A stretch of DNA of 64,000 nt. It comes from G963677325 sp963677325 (lineage in GTDB: Bacteria > Bacteroidota > Bacteroidia > Bacteroidales > Prolixibacteraceae). The position numbers were made by a program, and so were the translations under genes. Location: contig CAXXGM010000008.1 of assembly GCA_963677325.2 (NCBI GenBank), positions 62,001 through 126,000 on the forward strand, given 5' to 3'. Shown here piece after piece: positions 8,190 through 17,272 of this stretch (positions are counted from its first letter, which is position 1; every line of letters begins with the position of its first letter). The notes under the pieces were generated by a model. The model ran no database searches and was not told the DNA's origin. It saw only the letters and a program-made list of their open reading frames with translations.

Positions 8190-8197
8190 TATCTTTG
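8190..8197 (+). promoter_or_regulatory. probable promoter -7 box of the transglutaminase-like lipoprotein gene
   Basis: TATCTTTG matches TAnnTTTG and lies ~90 bases before the ATG at 8286. No clear -33 element. Confidence 0.4.
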
Positions 8198-8285
8198 TTT
8201 CCAATCCAGCGTTTGAGCAGCTTTAATTAACCTATAGTCAGGATAAATTAAGCCTGATGTATTATTTTTAAATTCTAACTGGGCC

Positions 8286-10985
8286 ATGACAAAAATATTC
8301 ACATTGCTTACTTTGATTGTTATCTTTTTCTTGTCTTGCAGGGAAGAGAAATCATTGATTCAGAATTCTGAACGTTTGGCAGATATTCAACGTATGTTGG
8401 CTGTTCAGAAAGATATGACTTCAAAAAGTATTTTGCCCATTTGGGAAATATTTAAACAGCCCCTCTCTGAACAGGAGAAACAGGCCATGGAGTTCTTGTA
8501 TGCTTACATGCCCTTAAGCGATCTGGCTGATTATAAGCCTGAATTCTTTCTGAAGAATGTTCAAATGAGCCTGCTTGCCCGTGAAGAAATGCCCTGGGGA
8601 AAGACCATTCCTGAGGAGGAGTTTCTTCATTTCGTGCTTCCGGTTCGGGTAAACAATGAGAATCTTGATTCTTTCCGAATGGTGATGTATCCGGAATTAA
8701 AGGAGCGAATCAAAGGTCTCAACATGAAAGAGGCCGTTCTGGAAATCAATCACTGGTGTTTGGAAAAGGTAACTTACAGGGGCACCGACTCCCGGACCAG
8801 CGCTCCCCTCAGTACGATCAAGAAGTCTTTCGGGCGATGTGGCGAGGAATCTACATTCACTGTTTCGGCGATGCGTGCAATGGGGATCCCTGCTCTGCAG
8901 ATCTATACGCCGCGTTGGGCCCATTCAGACGACAATCATGCATGGGTTGAGGTTTGGGTTGATGGTACATGGAAATATCTTGGTGCGTGCGAACCTGATG
9001 CAGATCTGAACATGGGCTGGTTCAGCGAACCTGTAAAAAGGGCGATGCTCTTAAATTCACGAGCCTACGGGCCCTTTTTGGGCAATGTTGATCTTATTAC
9101 AGCCGAAGACAGGTTCTCAGAACTGAATCTTACTTCAAGATATACAACAACCAAGAAAGTAGCGGTTGTTGTCAAGAACAATGACGGGACGCCGGCTGAT
9201 AGTGCAAAAGTGGAATTTCAGCTTTATAACTATGCTGAATATTATCCAATTGCCACTAATTATACCAATGATAAAGGAATTGCCAGTTGTACTCTGGGTA
9301 TGGGTGATCTGATAGTCTGGGCTTCAAAGGATAAGAAATTTGCTTTTCAAAAATTGTCTGTACCAGAAAAAGACACCCTTGTTTTAATGCTAAATCAGAC
9401 TACCCCGGCTGTAAACAGTGTATCTTTTGACCTGATTCCTCCTCATGCAGCAAAGGTTGAGAGTAATGTAACAGAGGAAGCCCGTAAAGCCAACAGCAGA
9501 CGCATGGCTCATGATGATTCTGTCAGAGGCGCTTATATGAAAAAGGCTTACCGGGACTCTGCATGGATTGTAGCTTTTGCAGAGAAAACAAAACTCCCAT
9601 TTGATACCCTTTCCCGTTTTTTTAAACTAAGCTATGGGAACTGGGATCAAATAGCTGGTTACCTTGAGAAGAACGTCAAAGACTACCGGAATACCGTGCT
9701 TTTATTGGCTGAACAGCTTTCGGCCAAAGATTTCAGTGATGTAAATGAATCCATATTGACGGATCATTTGATTCAAACAAGCAAATCGGACGTGCGTAAA
9801 CTGGTTTCCTCCGGTGAGCTTTTTGCAAAATATGTATTGTCTCCCCGGATTGGCATGGAAAATTTAAGTTCCTGGAGAAGTTTTTTAAACAAATCTTTCG
9901 ATGATCAGATGGTTCAGGCAACAAGAAATGATATTTCAGCTTTAACCGGGTGGATTCGTAATAATATAACCATAAATAACAGCGCCAATAAACATTCACG
10001 GGCACCTTTGACACCTGTTGGAGTTTACAATCTGCGTGTGGCTGATCCTGTTTCGAGAGATATTTTCTTCGTAGCTTCCTGCCGCACTTTTGGAATTCCC
10101 GCACGTTTAAATCCGGAGACAAGATTTCCTGAGTACTATAAAAGCGGGCAATGGCTTCATGCAGGATTAGAGGCTGAAGAGGGCGTCCTGCCGGATAAAG
10201 GAATGCTAAAACTGATTAACAGAAACAATGAAGTCGTACCAAAATATTCAATTCATTACACGATCGCCGTGTTACGGGATGGGTTTTACAGAACGCTTAA
10301 TTTCCGTGAAGGTGAGGATATTTTCAAATCTTCTAAGCCTCTGGAGCTGGAAACAGAGAATTATGCCATTGTTACAGGAAACAGGCTTCAGGATGGGTCT
10401 GTTTTAAGCAGGATGGACTTCTTTACGATTGAAAAGGGAAAACTTACTGCAATACCTGTTGAACTCAGGAAAGAGTCGGGCGAGCTGAAGCCTTCCGGGA
10501 AGCTCAATCTGGATCAGCTGAATATCGAAAAGATCAGTGACAGTAAAACGGTGAGTCTATCTTCACTGGCTTCAGGAAAACATTCCGTGCTTGTTTTATT
10601 GGATCCCGAAAAGGAACCTTCCAAACATATTCTGAATGATCTGGGGCCTTACGTAGATCATTTTAATAAATGGGGTGGACAGTTTGCATTTGTGGTAGGA
10701 GCCGATAAGGTTTCGCAGGCGGGAGTACTTAAAACATATACTTTGCCGGTTAAATCAGTAACAGGGATTGATCGCAATAATCAAATACTTCACGCTGTTT
10801 CAGCTGTTTATGGTGAGGGATTAAAAGATAAGTTGCCTCTGGTGCTTTACTGTGATGAGACAGGCAATGTCTATATGTTTTCGTCGGGCTACAAAATAGG
10901 AGTGGGCGAACAGCTTTTAAAAGTAATTTCCACCCTGCAATCAAGTGCAAAAGTTACCGTGTTGAAAGAAGCTTGCAGCAAGTGA
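8286..10985 (+). CDS. transglutaminase-like domain lipoprotein
   Basis: An 899-residue lipoprotein: signal peptide with a lipobox (FFLSC) and lipidated Cys18. A transglutaminase/protease-like domain at about residues 140-245 retains the catalytic Cys185 (GRCGEES), His218 (NHAWVEVW) and an acidic residue near 238 (CEPDADL). Residues ~275-370 look like a beta-sandwich (carboxypeptidase regulatory or CNA-B type). A second core-like segment (residues ~555-640, with SCRTFGIPARLNPETRF) may be a degenerate second transglutaminase domain. It probably acts on peptides or protein cross-links at the outer membrane or in the periplasm. The AGE-fold lipoprotein gene follows 42 bases downstream, probably co-transcribed. 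Confidence 0.85.
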   Translation: MTKIFTLLTLIVIFFLSCREEKSLIQNSERLADIQRMLAVQKDMTSKSILPIWEIFKQPLSEQEKQAMEFLYAYMPLSDLADYKPEFFLKNVQMSLLAREEMPWGKTIPEEEFLHFVLPVRVNNENLDSFRMVMYPELKERIKGLNMKEAVLEINHWCLEKVTYRGTDSRTSAPLSTIKKSFGRCGEESTFTVSAMRAMGIPALQIYTPRWAHSDDNHAWVEVWVDGTWKYLGACEPDADLNMGWFSEPVKRAMLLNSRAYGPFLGNVDLITAEDRFSELNLTSRYTTTKKVAVVVKNNDGTPADSAKVEFQLYNYAEYYPIATNYTNDKGIASCTLGMGDLIVWASKDKKFAFQKLSVPEKDTLVLMLNQTTPAVNSVSFDLIPPHAAKVESNVTEEARKANSRRMAHDDSVRGAYMKKAYRDSAWIVAFAEKTKLPFDTLSRFFKLSYGNWDQIAGYLEKNVKDYRNTVLLLAEQLSAKDFSDVNESILTDHLIQTSKSDVRKLVSSGELFAKYVLSPRIGMENLSSWRSFLNKSFDDQMVQATRNDISALTGWIRNNITINNSANKHSRAPLTPVGVYNLRVADPVSRDIFFVASCRTFGIPARLNPETRFPEYYKSGQWLHAGLEAEEGVLPDKGMLKLINRNNEVVPKYSIHYTIAVLRDGFYRTLNFREGEDIFKSSKPLELETENYAIVTGNRLQDGSVLSRMDFFTIEKGKLTAIPVELRKESGELKPSGKLNLDQLNIEKISDSKTVSLSSLASGKHSVLVLLDPEKEPSKHILNDLGPYVDHFNKWGGQFAFVVGADKVSQAGVLKTYTLPVKSVTGIDRNNQILHAVSAVYGEGLKDKLPLVLYCDETGNVYMFSSGYKIGVGEQLLKVISTLQSSAKVTVLKEACSK

Positions 10986-11027
10986 GGACGCTTTCATTAA
11001 ACGATCCTTTATAAAATTTACCTGTCA

Positions 11028-12491
11028 ATGAAATTGTTCAGAAATTGTGCCTTACTGATTTTAACGGTGCTGTTTTTATCTTCCTGTGCCGATAAGCCTG
11101 CGACTGGACCGGAAGTTCTTACCGGGGCTTATTGGAAGAATCAGGCATTAAATGATATCATCCCCTACTGGAGTAAATATTCTCATGATACTGTCTACGG
11201 GGCCTTTATTACCAATCTCGACTCTGTATGGAAGCCGTTCGGCAAATCGGATAAATACCCGAGCATGATTTCAAGGCAGATCTTCAGTTATTCGGTGTCC
11301 TATCTTCTCTCGGGTAATAAAAATGATCTTGAAAGGGCTGAAAAGGCTGTTCAATGGTTGAATGATAAAGCATGGGATAAAGAGTTCGGAGGATGGTTTG
11401 ATGTACTGGATGCAGCAGGAAATACGGTTGATTCTGCCAAGACTACTTTTGTACAGGTTTATGCCATTACAGGACTGGCTTTATACTACTTTGTAACGCA
11501 TGACCCGCAGGTTCTCGCCTGCATTGAACAGGCCAACAATCTGCTGGAATCAAAAGTCTGGGATCAGGGTGCCGGCGGCTACTATAACGTGATGAACAGG
11601 GACTGGAGCATCAAAGACAGCAATAAATCATTCAGTTCGCAGATCACTCCCGTGTCAGGTTACCTGATTTACCTTTATTGCACGACGCATGATCCGAAAT
11701 ATCTTAGCCAGATTGACAGAATTCTAAATGTCACAACCACTAACATGATTGATAAAGAAAGTGGCTGGGTGCTTGAAAATTTCGATAAAAACTGGGTATC
11801 TCTCAGTGGAAAAGAGGATAAAACTGAGATAAACATCGGGCATAATATTGAGACGGCCTGGATGCTTCTGAGAGCCAATGCTCTCACAGGTGATTCAAAA
11901 TACCTGAATATTGCGGAGAAATTGTCTCAGACAATATTCAAATACGGGGTGCTAAAGGACAAAGAACTTTGGTTAACTACCGTAGATCGCAATTCCTCAT
12001 CTGTACATCACCCCAACACCTACTGGTGGGTACAGGCTTACGGCAACATGTTTAATCTGTATTGGTATCACGCAACGGGCCAGAAAAAATATCTGGATGA
12101 TTTCCAGAAAGGCGCCATTTTATGGGATAAGCATTTCATGGATAAGAAGCATGGAGATACTTACACAAGCATTGATACCGCCGGAATGGTTAAAGATGCA
12201 ACAAAAGCCAACCGCTTCAAAACCTCTTATCACAGCATGGAGCATTGTCTGCTCAATTACTTGTGCCTCAATTTATGGACCAATAAGGAGCCTGTCGAAT
12301 TTCATTTTAAAATAAATTCATCGAAAAAGGGCAAAGTATTGTACCCGGTTCTCCTGGAGGACAAGAATATTAAAATAAGCAAGGTTATTATTGACAATGA
12401 AGAGCAAAATTCATTGGTCAAAGAAGATCAATCAGTTCAGTTGCCTGAGCGTAATAAATATGATTTGAAAGTTATTCTTTATACAAAATAG
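11028..12491 (+). CDS. AGE-family (alpha/alpha)6-barrel lipoprotein
   Basis: A 487-residue lipoprotein with lipobox LSSC and lipidated Cys20. The body resembles the N-acylglucosamine 2-epimerase/cellobiose epimerase/mannose isomerase fold: YGAFITNLDSVW, a long run of paired helices, GGWFDVLD, HNIETAWMLLRA and YWWVQAYGNMF with the aromatic and His residues that line AGE active sites. A short beta-rich tail follows residue ~425. Catalysis on a sugar outside the cytoplasm is inferred. It is paired with the upstream transglutaminase-like lipoprotein. The exact substrate is unknown. Confidence 0.8.
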   Translation: MKLFRNCALLILTVLFLSSCADKPATGPEVLTGAYWKNQALNDIIPYWSKYSHDTVYGAFITNLDSVWKPFGKSDKYPSMISRQIFSYSVSYLLSGNKNDLERAEKAVQWLNDKAWDKEFGGWFDVLDAAGNTVDSAKTTFVQVYAITGLALYYFVTHDPQVLACIEQANNLLESKVWDQGAGGYYNVMNRDWSIKDSNKSFSSQITPVSGYLIYLYCTTHDPKYLSQIDRILNVTTTNMIDKESGWVLENFDKNWVSLSGKEDKTEINIGHNIETAWMLLRANALTGDSKYLNIAEKLSQTIFKYGVLKDKELWLTTVDRNSSSVHHPNTYWWVQAYGNMFNLYWYHATGQKKYLDDFQKGAILWDKHFMDKKHGDTYTSIDTAGMVKDATKANRFKTSYHSMEHCLLNYLCLNLWTNKEPVEFHFKINSSKKGKVLYPVLLEDKNIKISKVIIDNEEQNSLVKEDQSVQLPERNKYDLKVILYTK

Positions 12492-12592
12492 CCCTTCTGA
12501 AATACTGGATCAGTAGAGGACTCAATCATTTTGCTTCTGGAATCGGCCATCATGCTGCCACATTGGAGAAGATTGAAATGGGGGACAATAGA

Positions 12593-12608
12593 TTTTAGAC
12601 TTTAGGCC
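12593..12608. repeat. short heptamer repeat at the 3' end of the polysaccharide deacetylase gene
   Basis: TTTTAGACTTTAGGCCC: two degenerate TTTAGGC units. Read on the minus strand, the GCCTAAA unit supplies the TAA stop codon of the deacetylase gene. Confidence 0.6.
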
Positions 12609-13312
12609 CAGCGGGTCAATTGTTTCAGGTTATATCTGATTTTACGCAAGCGCTGAAGTGCCGGAGACAGGGGAAGCCTTTTGACTTTCGGTATTTCAAT
12701 CTTTTTAAATTCATAGCCCTGTTCCTTTAATGCCTTGATAGCCCTTGGCAGAACCCAGTAAAGGTGTTGGGCTGCTTTTTTGGAATCGTGGAAAGTAATG
12801 ATGCTCCCGGGACGGGTATATTTGAGAACATTCTGAAGAACCTCTTCTTTCTTTATGTTCCGGTTATAGTCACAGGAGATAACGTCCCACATGATGATCT
12901 GGTATCTCCTGGCCAGGTATCTGTATTGCGCCCTCTTCAGCCAGCCGTGAGGCGGTCTGAATAAATGGGATCCTATTAGTTTATTGGCATTTTCGACATC
13001 CTGGAAATAAGAACGATTATCCGATTTCAATCCCTGGACATGGTGATAGGTATGATTTCCCACAGCATGTCCTTCCTCTAAAATCTGGTCAAAAACATCG
13101 GGGTGACGGAAAACATTTTCTCCTACAGCAAAAAATGTTGCTTTTATCTGATGTTCGCGTAAGAGTTCCAAAACCCATGGTGTCACTTCTGGAATTGGGC
13201 CATCATCAAAGGTCAGATAAACGGTTTTGGATTCTTCGGGGAATCGCCATATTGCCAAGGGAAACCATTTTGTAATCCATCGGGGTAAATGAACCTGTAA
13301 TTTTAATTTCAT
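12602..13312 (-). CDS. polysaccharide deacetylase (NodB homology domain)
   Basis: A 236-residue carbohydrate esterase family 4-like protein that would remove acetyl groups from peptidoglycan or another N-acetylated glycan. Motif 1 TFDDGP carries the catalytic base and metal-ligand Asp. Motif 2 HTYHH supplies His ligands, motif 3 is RPPHGW, and a terminal ITFHDS corresponds to motif 5. There is no obvious signal peptide; the basic amphipathic N-terminus (LPRWITKWFPLAIW) could be membrane-proximal. It lies downstream of the GT117 gene on the same strand but after a terminator. Confidence 0.9.
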   Translation of the reverse strand: MKLKLQVHLPRWITKWFPLAIWRFPEESKTVYLTFDDGPIPEVTPWVLELLREHQIKATFFAVGENVFRHPDVFDQILEEGHAVGNHTYHHVQGLKSDNRSYFQDVENANKLIGSHLFRPPHGWLKRAQYRYLARRYQIIMWDVISCDYNRNIKKEEVLQNVLKYTRPGSIITFHDSKKAAQHLYWVLPRAIKALKEQGYEFKKIEIPKVKRLPLSPALQRLRKIRYNLKQLTRWA

Positions 13313-13386
13313 CCGTTTATATACCTATTTAGAAAAACAAATTCAAGCCTTTTTTACTATTGTTGCAGTAAATGCATTTATAAATG

Positions 13387-13425
13387 AAAAAAGGAATGAC
13401 ACAAAATCCGTGCCATTCCTTTTTG
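13387..13425 (-). terminator. rho-independent terminator after the GT117 gene
   Basis: Stem AAAAAGGAATGGCAC / GTGTCATTCCTTTTT with a short loop and T-run, read on the minus strand just after the stop codon at 13438. Its A/T flanks make it potentially bidirectional. Confidence 0.8.
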
Positions 13426-13437
13426 ATGATCACATGT

Positions 13438-16400
13438 TTACTTCTTTTTCTCAGAAGATTCCATGAGTCCCGGAGCATATACCGATAAGAGTTTATTTAA
13501 CCGTCCCGATACTTCAGATGCGATTTGTTTTTCACCGTAATGGTTGGCAATTTCGGAGAGGCTTTTCATGATGTAAAATGAGCGTTGGAGGTCTTCCTGT
13601 AGAGTGGCCCTGAATTCCGGTTTCAGATTGAAATAGTAAAACAGTTCATCCTCACTGTTTTTGGCCATTATCTGAATTATTTCATTGGCCTTTCCAATGT
13701 ATGCAGGATTTATGTTTTGGGCTGTTGTGGTGCTGTCCGGATTTACCAGTATTCTTTTCCCGGCTTTATAATATGTTTCAATCATCATCATGTTAAAATA
13801 ATTATAAGGCACTTTGGAATTAGGCACTAATTCATTACAGCGGTCAAGAGCTTTAGCGGCAGAATCTTTTTTCCCTTCCAGGACAAGGCCGTCGGCTAAT
13901 CTTACAAAGCTGTTGCGGACATTCATCATCATCCGGATATTATTCTCATCCAGATATACTTTGGGATCATTCAAATTCCCCCAGACGAATTTATTCATGA
14001 GATTGTCATACATCACATCGGTACGAACACCTCCGGACTGGACGCCGCCTGTTGAGTCTTTTAAAGGAACCAAACGGTAGGCAAAACCTTCTGCCTGGAA
14101 ATAATCCTGCAGATTCAGGTATTTATCACGCCCTACTGTAATGGCAAAATAGATTGGTCTTTTCCATTCGTTCGTAGCAATCATATCCAGGATAATTATT
14201 TCGTCCTTGGTCAGGTAATTACCTGTAAGGTTTATATTGATCTGCTTCACAATTTTATTCTCATCTTTGGGTGCAACCACATTGTTTGCTTTTATCTGTT
14301 GCGGATTCACCGGATAAAAGAGTTGTTTGGATGGGAAATAGGCCGCATTATCGTATTGAGTCAGTTTCGTGTTCGGGTCATCTGATCTTACAAATTCTAT
14401 GGCTTCCCTGAGGTCAACGGGACGCTTGATCTGATCCAGAACATAGGCCATATCCCTGGTCCCCTGCACATACTGATCGCGGGTAAAATTAATTGGCAAT
14501 GGATCAGATTTGTAGGCTTTGCGTTTCATCTGGTCAACGTACCAGTCTGTTTGTAAATAACTTAGATTACAAACACGTACATCCGTTCTGATGCCTTCAA
14601 CCTCCTGGGCATACCAGAGAGGGAAAGTGTCGTTGTCGCCATTGGTAAAAATGATGGCATTTGGTGCGCAGGTTTCCAGATAATCCCTTCCGAAATCACG
14701 GCAGGTATAACGTCCGGAGCGATCATGATCATTCCAGTTCTGTGAAGCCATTAAAACAGGTACTGCAATCAGCGATACTGCCGTGGCCCCGATTGCGCTC
14801 ACTTTCCCGGGAGAAAATTTTCTGAGCAAATCCCAGATTGCCAGCACACCAAGACCAATCCAGATGGCAAATGCATAAAATGAACCTGCATAGGCATAAT
14901 CCCGTTCCCTTGGCTGAAGGGGTTCCTGATTAAGATAAATAACGATCGCCATACCGGTCATAAAGAATAGCGTCAGGACGATCCAAAAATCCTTTTTACC
15001 TCTTGCGCCTGAATTGTATTGGAAAAAGAGTCCCAATAATCCCAGGATCAGGGGCAACATGTAATATTTATTTTTCCCCCAGTTATTGGCCAGTGAAGAC
15101 GGGAGATGAGACTGATCGTCCAGGCGGATCGAATCGAGAAAATTAAAACCGGTAATCCAGTTCCCGTTGACGATATCACCGTTTCCCTGCATGTCGTTCT
15201 GCCGTCCGGAGAAGTTCCACATGAAGTAACGCCAATACATCCAGTTAACCTGGTAATTAAAAAAGAATTTCAGGTTTTCCATAAAGGTGGGCTTGACCAC
15301 CGTTTCAGGTTGTCCTTCCCGGTTGGTAATCTGGATCCGTGTTCCTTTGATGTTAGCCCATTTTTCGTATTCTTTGATGTGTTCCGGAGAGGAACTGAAC
15401 ATTCTCGGAAAGAAGGTGGTAAAACGGCTGTCATAAACAGGATCCTGCCTGTAATTGGCAATGACATACTTGCTGCCTTTTTGCACGTATTCCGGCCCGC
15501 CCTTTTTGTAATCTGTAACGGGCGCATTGTAATACTGTCCATGCATAAGAGGCTTGCTGCCGTATTGTTCGCGGTTGAGATAGGACAGGAGAGAAAACAC
15601 GTTGTCCGGATTATTCTGATCCATCGGAGGATTGGCCTGCGAACGGATAATAATCAGCCCGTACGAAGAATATCCGATTACGATGACGGTCAGACCAAGC
15701 AACAGGGTGTTGGCTAAGACCAGTTTTTTACGGATGGTATACCTGATTCCCCAGACAATTGCAGCGGCCAGTGCAATGACATAGATCAGTGCACCGCTGT
15801 TAAACGGCAATCCAAAAGTATTGACAAACAACAGCTCGAACCATTGAGCTACAATGACAATACCCGGGATCAGGATGAACATGATCACGGCAATAATAAC
15901 AAAAGAAATCAGCAGTGAAACAAGGACTCCTTTGGGGGTGGTTTCGTATTTTTTAAAATAGTAAACCAGGACGATGGCCGGGATGGCCAGGAGGTTCAGC
16001 AGGTGAATACCGATGGAAAGACCTATGATATAGCATATCAGAAGCAGCCAGCGGAGAGCGTAATTCTGGTCTGATTCATTTTCCCATTTGAGAATGGCCC
16101 AGAATACAAAGGCGGTAAACAGGGAAGACGTTCCGTAAACTTCTGCCTCCACGGCAGAAAACCAGAAAGTATCGGAGAAGGTATAAGCTAAAGCTCCGAC
16201 GATACCGGCGCCGAGAACAGCGATCATTTGGCCCGGATTCAGTTCGGCTTCTTTCTCCGAAATAATTCTTTTGGCCAGATGGGTGATCGACCAGAACAGG
16301 AACAGAATCGTGAAAGCGCTGGCCAAGGCGCTCATGACGTTGGCCGCATACGCCACTTTTTGGGGACTACCGGCAAAAAGAGTAAACAGATGGCCCAGCA

Positions 16401-16581
16401 TCATGAATAGAGGCGCTCCCGGGGGATGCCCCACTTCTACCCGGTAAGCAGTTGTGATGAATTCGGGACAATCCCAAAAACTGGCAGTTGGTTCCAAAGT
16501 CAGGAGATAAACCACTGCGGCCACAAGAAATATAACCCACCCGATGGCAGTGTTATAAAACTTATATCCTTTTGTTATCAT
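13438..16581 (-). CDS. DUF2723 / glycosyltransferase family 117 membrane protein
   Basis: A 1,047-residue polytopic inner-membrane protein typical of Bacteroidota. The N-terminal half has about ten transmembrane helices and the family signature LEPTASFWDCPEFITTAYRVEVGHPPGAPLFMM near the start, resembling the acidic first loop of protein O-mannosyltransferases. The C-terminal ~450 residues are soluble and end in a helical, TPR-like region. Probable role: sugar transfer from a lipid donor to exported proteins. The frame is open from 16653, but the Met at 16581 (MITKGYKFYN) gives the normal family start. Confidence 0.88.
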   Translation of the reverse strand: MITKGYKFYNTAIGWVIFLVAAVVYLLTLEPTASFWDCPEFITTAYRVEVGHPPGAPLFMMLGHLFTLFAGSPQKVAYAANVMSALASAFTILFLFWSITHLAKRIISEKEAELNPGQMIAVLGAGIVGALAYTFSDTFWFSAVEAEVYGTSSLFTAFVFWAILKWENESDQNYALRWLLLICYIIGLSIGIHLLNLLAIPAIVLVYYFKKYETTPKGVLVSLLISFVIIAVIMFILIPGIVIVAQWFELLFVNTFGLPFNSGALIYVIALAAAIVWGIRYTIRKKLVLANTLLLGLTVIVIGYSSYGLIIIRSQANPPMDQNNPDNVFSLLSYLNREQYGSKPLMHGQYYNAPVTDYKKGGPEYVQKGSKYVIANYRQDPVYDSRFTTFFPRMFSSSPEHIKEYEKWANIKGTRIQITNREGQPETVVKPTFMENLKFFFNYQVNWMYWRYFMWNFSGRQNDMQGNGDIVNGNWITGFNFLDSIRLDDQSHLPSSLANNWGKNKYYMLPLILGLLGLFFQYNSGARGKKDFWIVLTLFFMTGMAIVIYLNQEPLQPRERDYAYAGSFYAFAIWIGLGVLAIWDLLRKFSPGKVSAIGATAVSLIAVPVLMASQNWNDHDRSGRYTCRDFGRDYLETCAPNAIIFTNGDNDTFPLWYAQEVEGIRTDVRVCNLSYLQTDWYVDQMKRKAYKSDPLPINFTRDQYVQGTRDMAYVLDQIKRPVDLREAIEFVRSDDPNTKLTQYDNAAYFPSKQLFYPVNPQQIKANNVVAPKDENKIVKQININLTGNYLTKDEIIILDMIATNEWKRPIYFAITVGRDKYLNLQDYFQAEGFAYRLVPLKDSTGGVQSGGVRTDVMYDNLMNKFVWGNLNDPKVYLDENNIRMMMNVRNSFVRLADGLVLEGKKDSAAKALDRCNELVPNSKVPYNYFNMMMIETYYKAGKRILVNPDSTTTAQNINPAYIGKANEIIQIMAKNSEDELFYYFNLKPEFRATLQEDLQRSFYIMKSLSEIANHYGEKQIASEVSGRLNKLLSVYAPGLMESSEKKK

Positions 16582-16816
16582 GTTCAATAGCAAATTTGGA
16601 TTTATAATATAGAGCGCTAAAAAATTAAATTCAGGCTTAAAAATTAAATACATGCGAAGATATAAAAATCTTATCGGTCGTGCTCTTTTTTAAACATTAT
16701 ATTAGTAATTGCAAATAAATTAACAATTAATTCGCTTTTGGCCTGCTTTTTTTCAACCACTTAGAGATGTGGACCGTGGAATTTGGAAATTTTAATATCT
16801 TTTTTCATTGGAATGA

Positions 16817-16846
16817 TTTGAGGGGAAAAAATTCTTTTTACTTTTG
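16817..16846 (+). promoter_or_regulatory. promoter of the tRNA-Gln genes
   Basis: TTTG at 16817-16820, an 18-base spacer, and TACTTTTG at 16839-16846 match the Bacteroidota TTTG / TAnnTTTG promoter. The first tRNA begins 32 bases further on. Confidence 0.7.
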
Positions 16847-16877
16847 CACTCGCTTTAAATCATAAAGCGTTTTTGAT

Positions 16878-16950
16878 TGACCTGTGGTGTAATTGGCAAC
16901 ACGTCTGATTTTGGTTCAGAAGAGTTCAAGTTCGAGCCTTGACAGGTCAA
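16878..16950 (+). tRNA. tRNA-Gln (TTG)
   Basis: A 73-base cloverleaf: acceptor stem TGACCTG / CAGGTCA, anticodon stem TCTGA / TCAGA with loop TTTTGGT (anticodon TTG), T loop TTCGAGC. CCA is not encoded. Confidence 0.95.
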
Positions 16951-17013
16951 CAATTAAATTAAGGAATAATGAATTCATTCGTAATTCGTAATTTCGTAAT
17001 TCGTAATTAAAAT
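16951..17013. repeat. TAATTCG heptamer array between the tRNA-Gln genes
   Basis: Tandem TAATTCG/GTAATTC units (7-base period, one unit with an extra T) fill the spacer. They resemble in form the heptamer arrays elsewhere in the window. Confidence 0.6.
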
Positions 17014-17086
17014 TGTCCTGTGGTGTAATTGGCAACACGTCTGATTCTGGATCAGAAGAGTTCAGGTTCGAGACCTGACAGGACAA
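17014..17086 (+). tRNA. tRNA-Gln (CTG)
   Basis: Acceptor stem TGTCCTG / CAGGACA, anticodon loop TTCTGGA (anticodon CTG), T loop TTCGAGA. It is nearly identical to the preceding tRNA-Gln, so a recent duplication with an anticodon change is likely. Confidence 0.95.
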
Positions 17087-17097
17087 CTTGAAAATGG

Positions 17098-17133
17098 AGC
17101 ACTTACAATAATAATTTGTAGGTGCTTTTTTAT
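17098..17133 (+). terminator. rho-independent terminator after tRNA-Gln
   Basis: Stem AGCACTTACA / TGTAGGTGCT (one G-T pair), loop ATAATAATT, then a run of T. Confidence 0.8.
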
Positions 17134-17272
17134 TTTAAAAACTCACCGCAATTCATTATCAAGCGCTATACCTGAGTGGTTTGGTGATCCTGATTCATAT
17201 TTCATTTTCAAAAAATATGCACGCAGGTTTATTTGAGGGTCAGAGGTAAGGAAAAGCCAGCTTAAATTAATT

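Noticed and set aside
15106..15717. 203-residue plus-strand open frame
   Set aside because: Antisense shadow of the GT117 gene; no family-like motifs.
17087..17272. hsdR remnant downstream of hsdM
   Set aside because: Only a terminator and ~130 bases without a helicase or nuclease motif.
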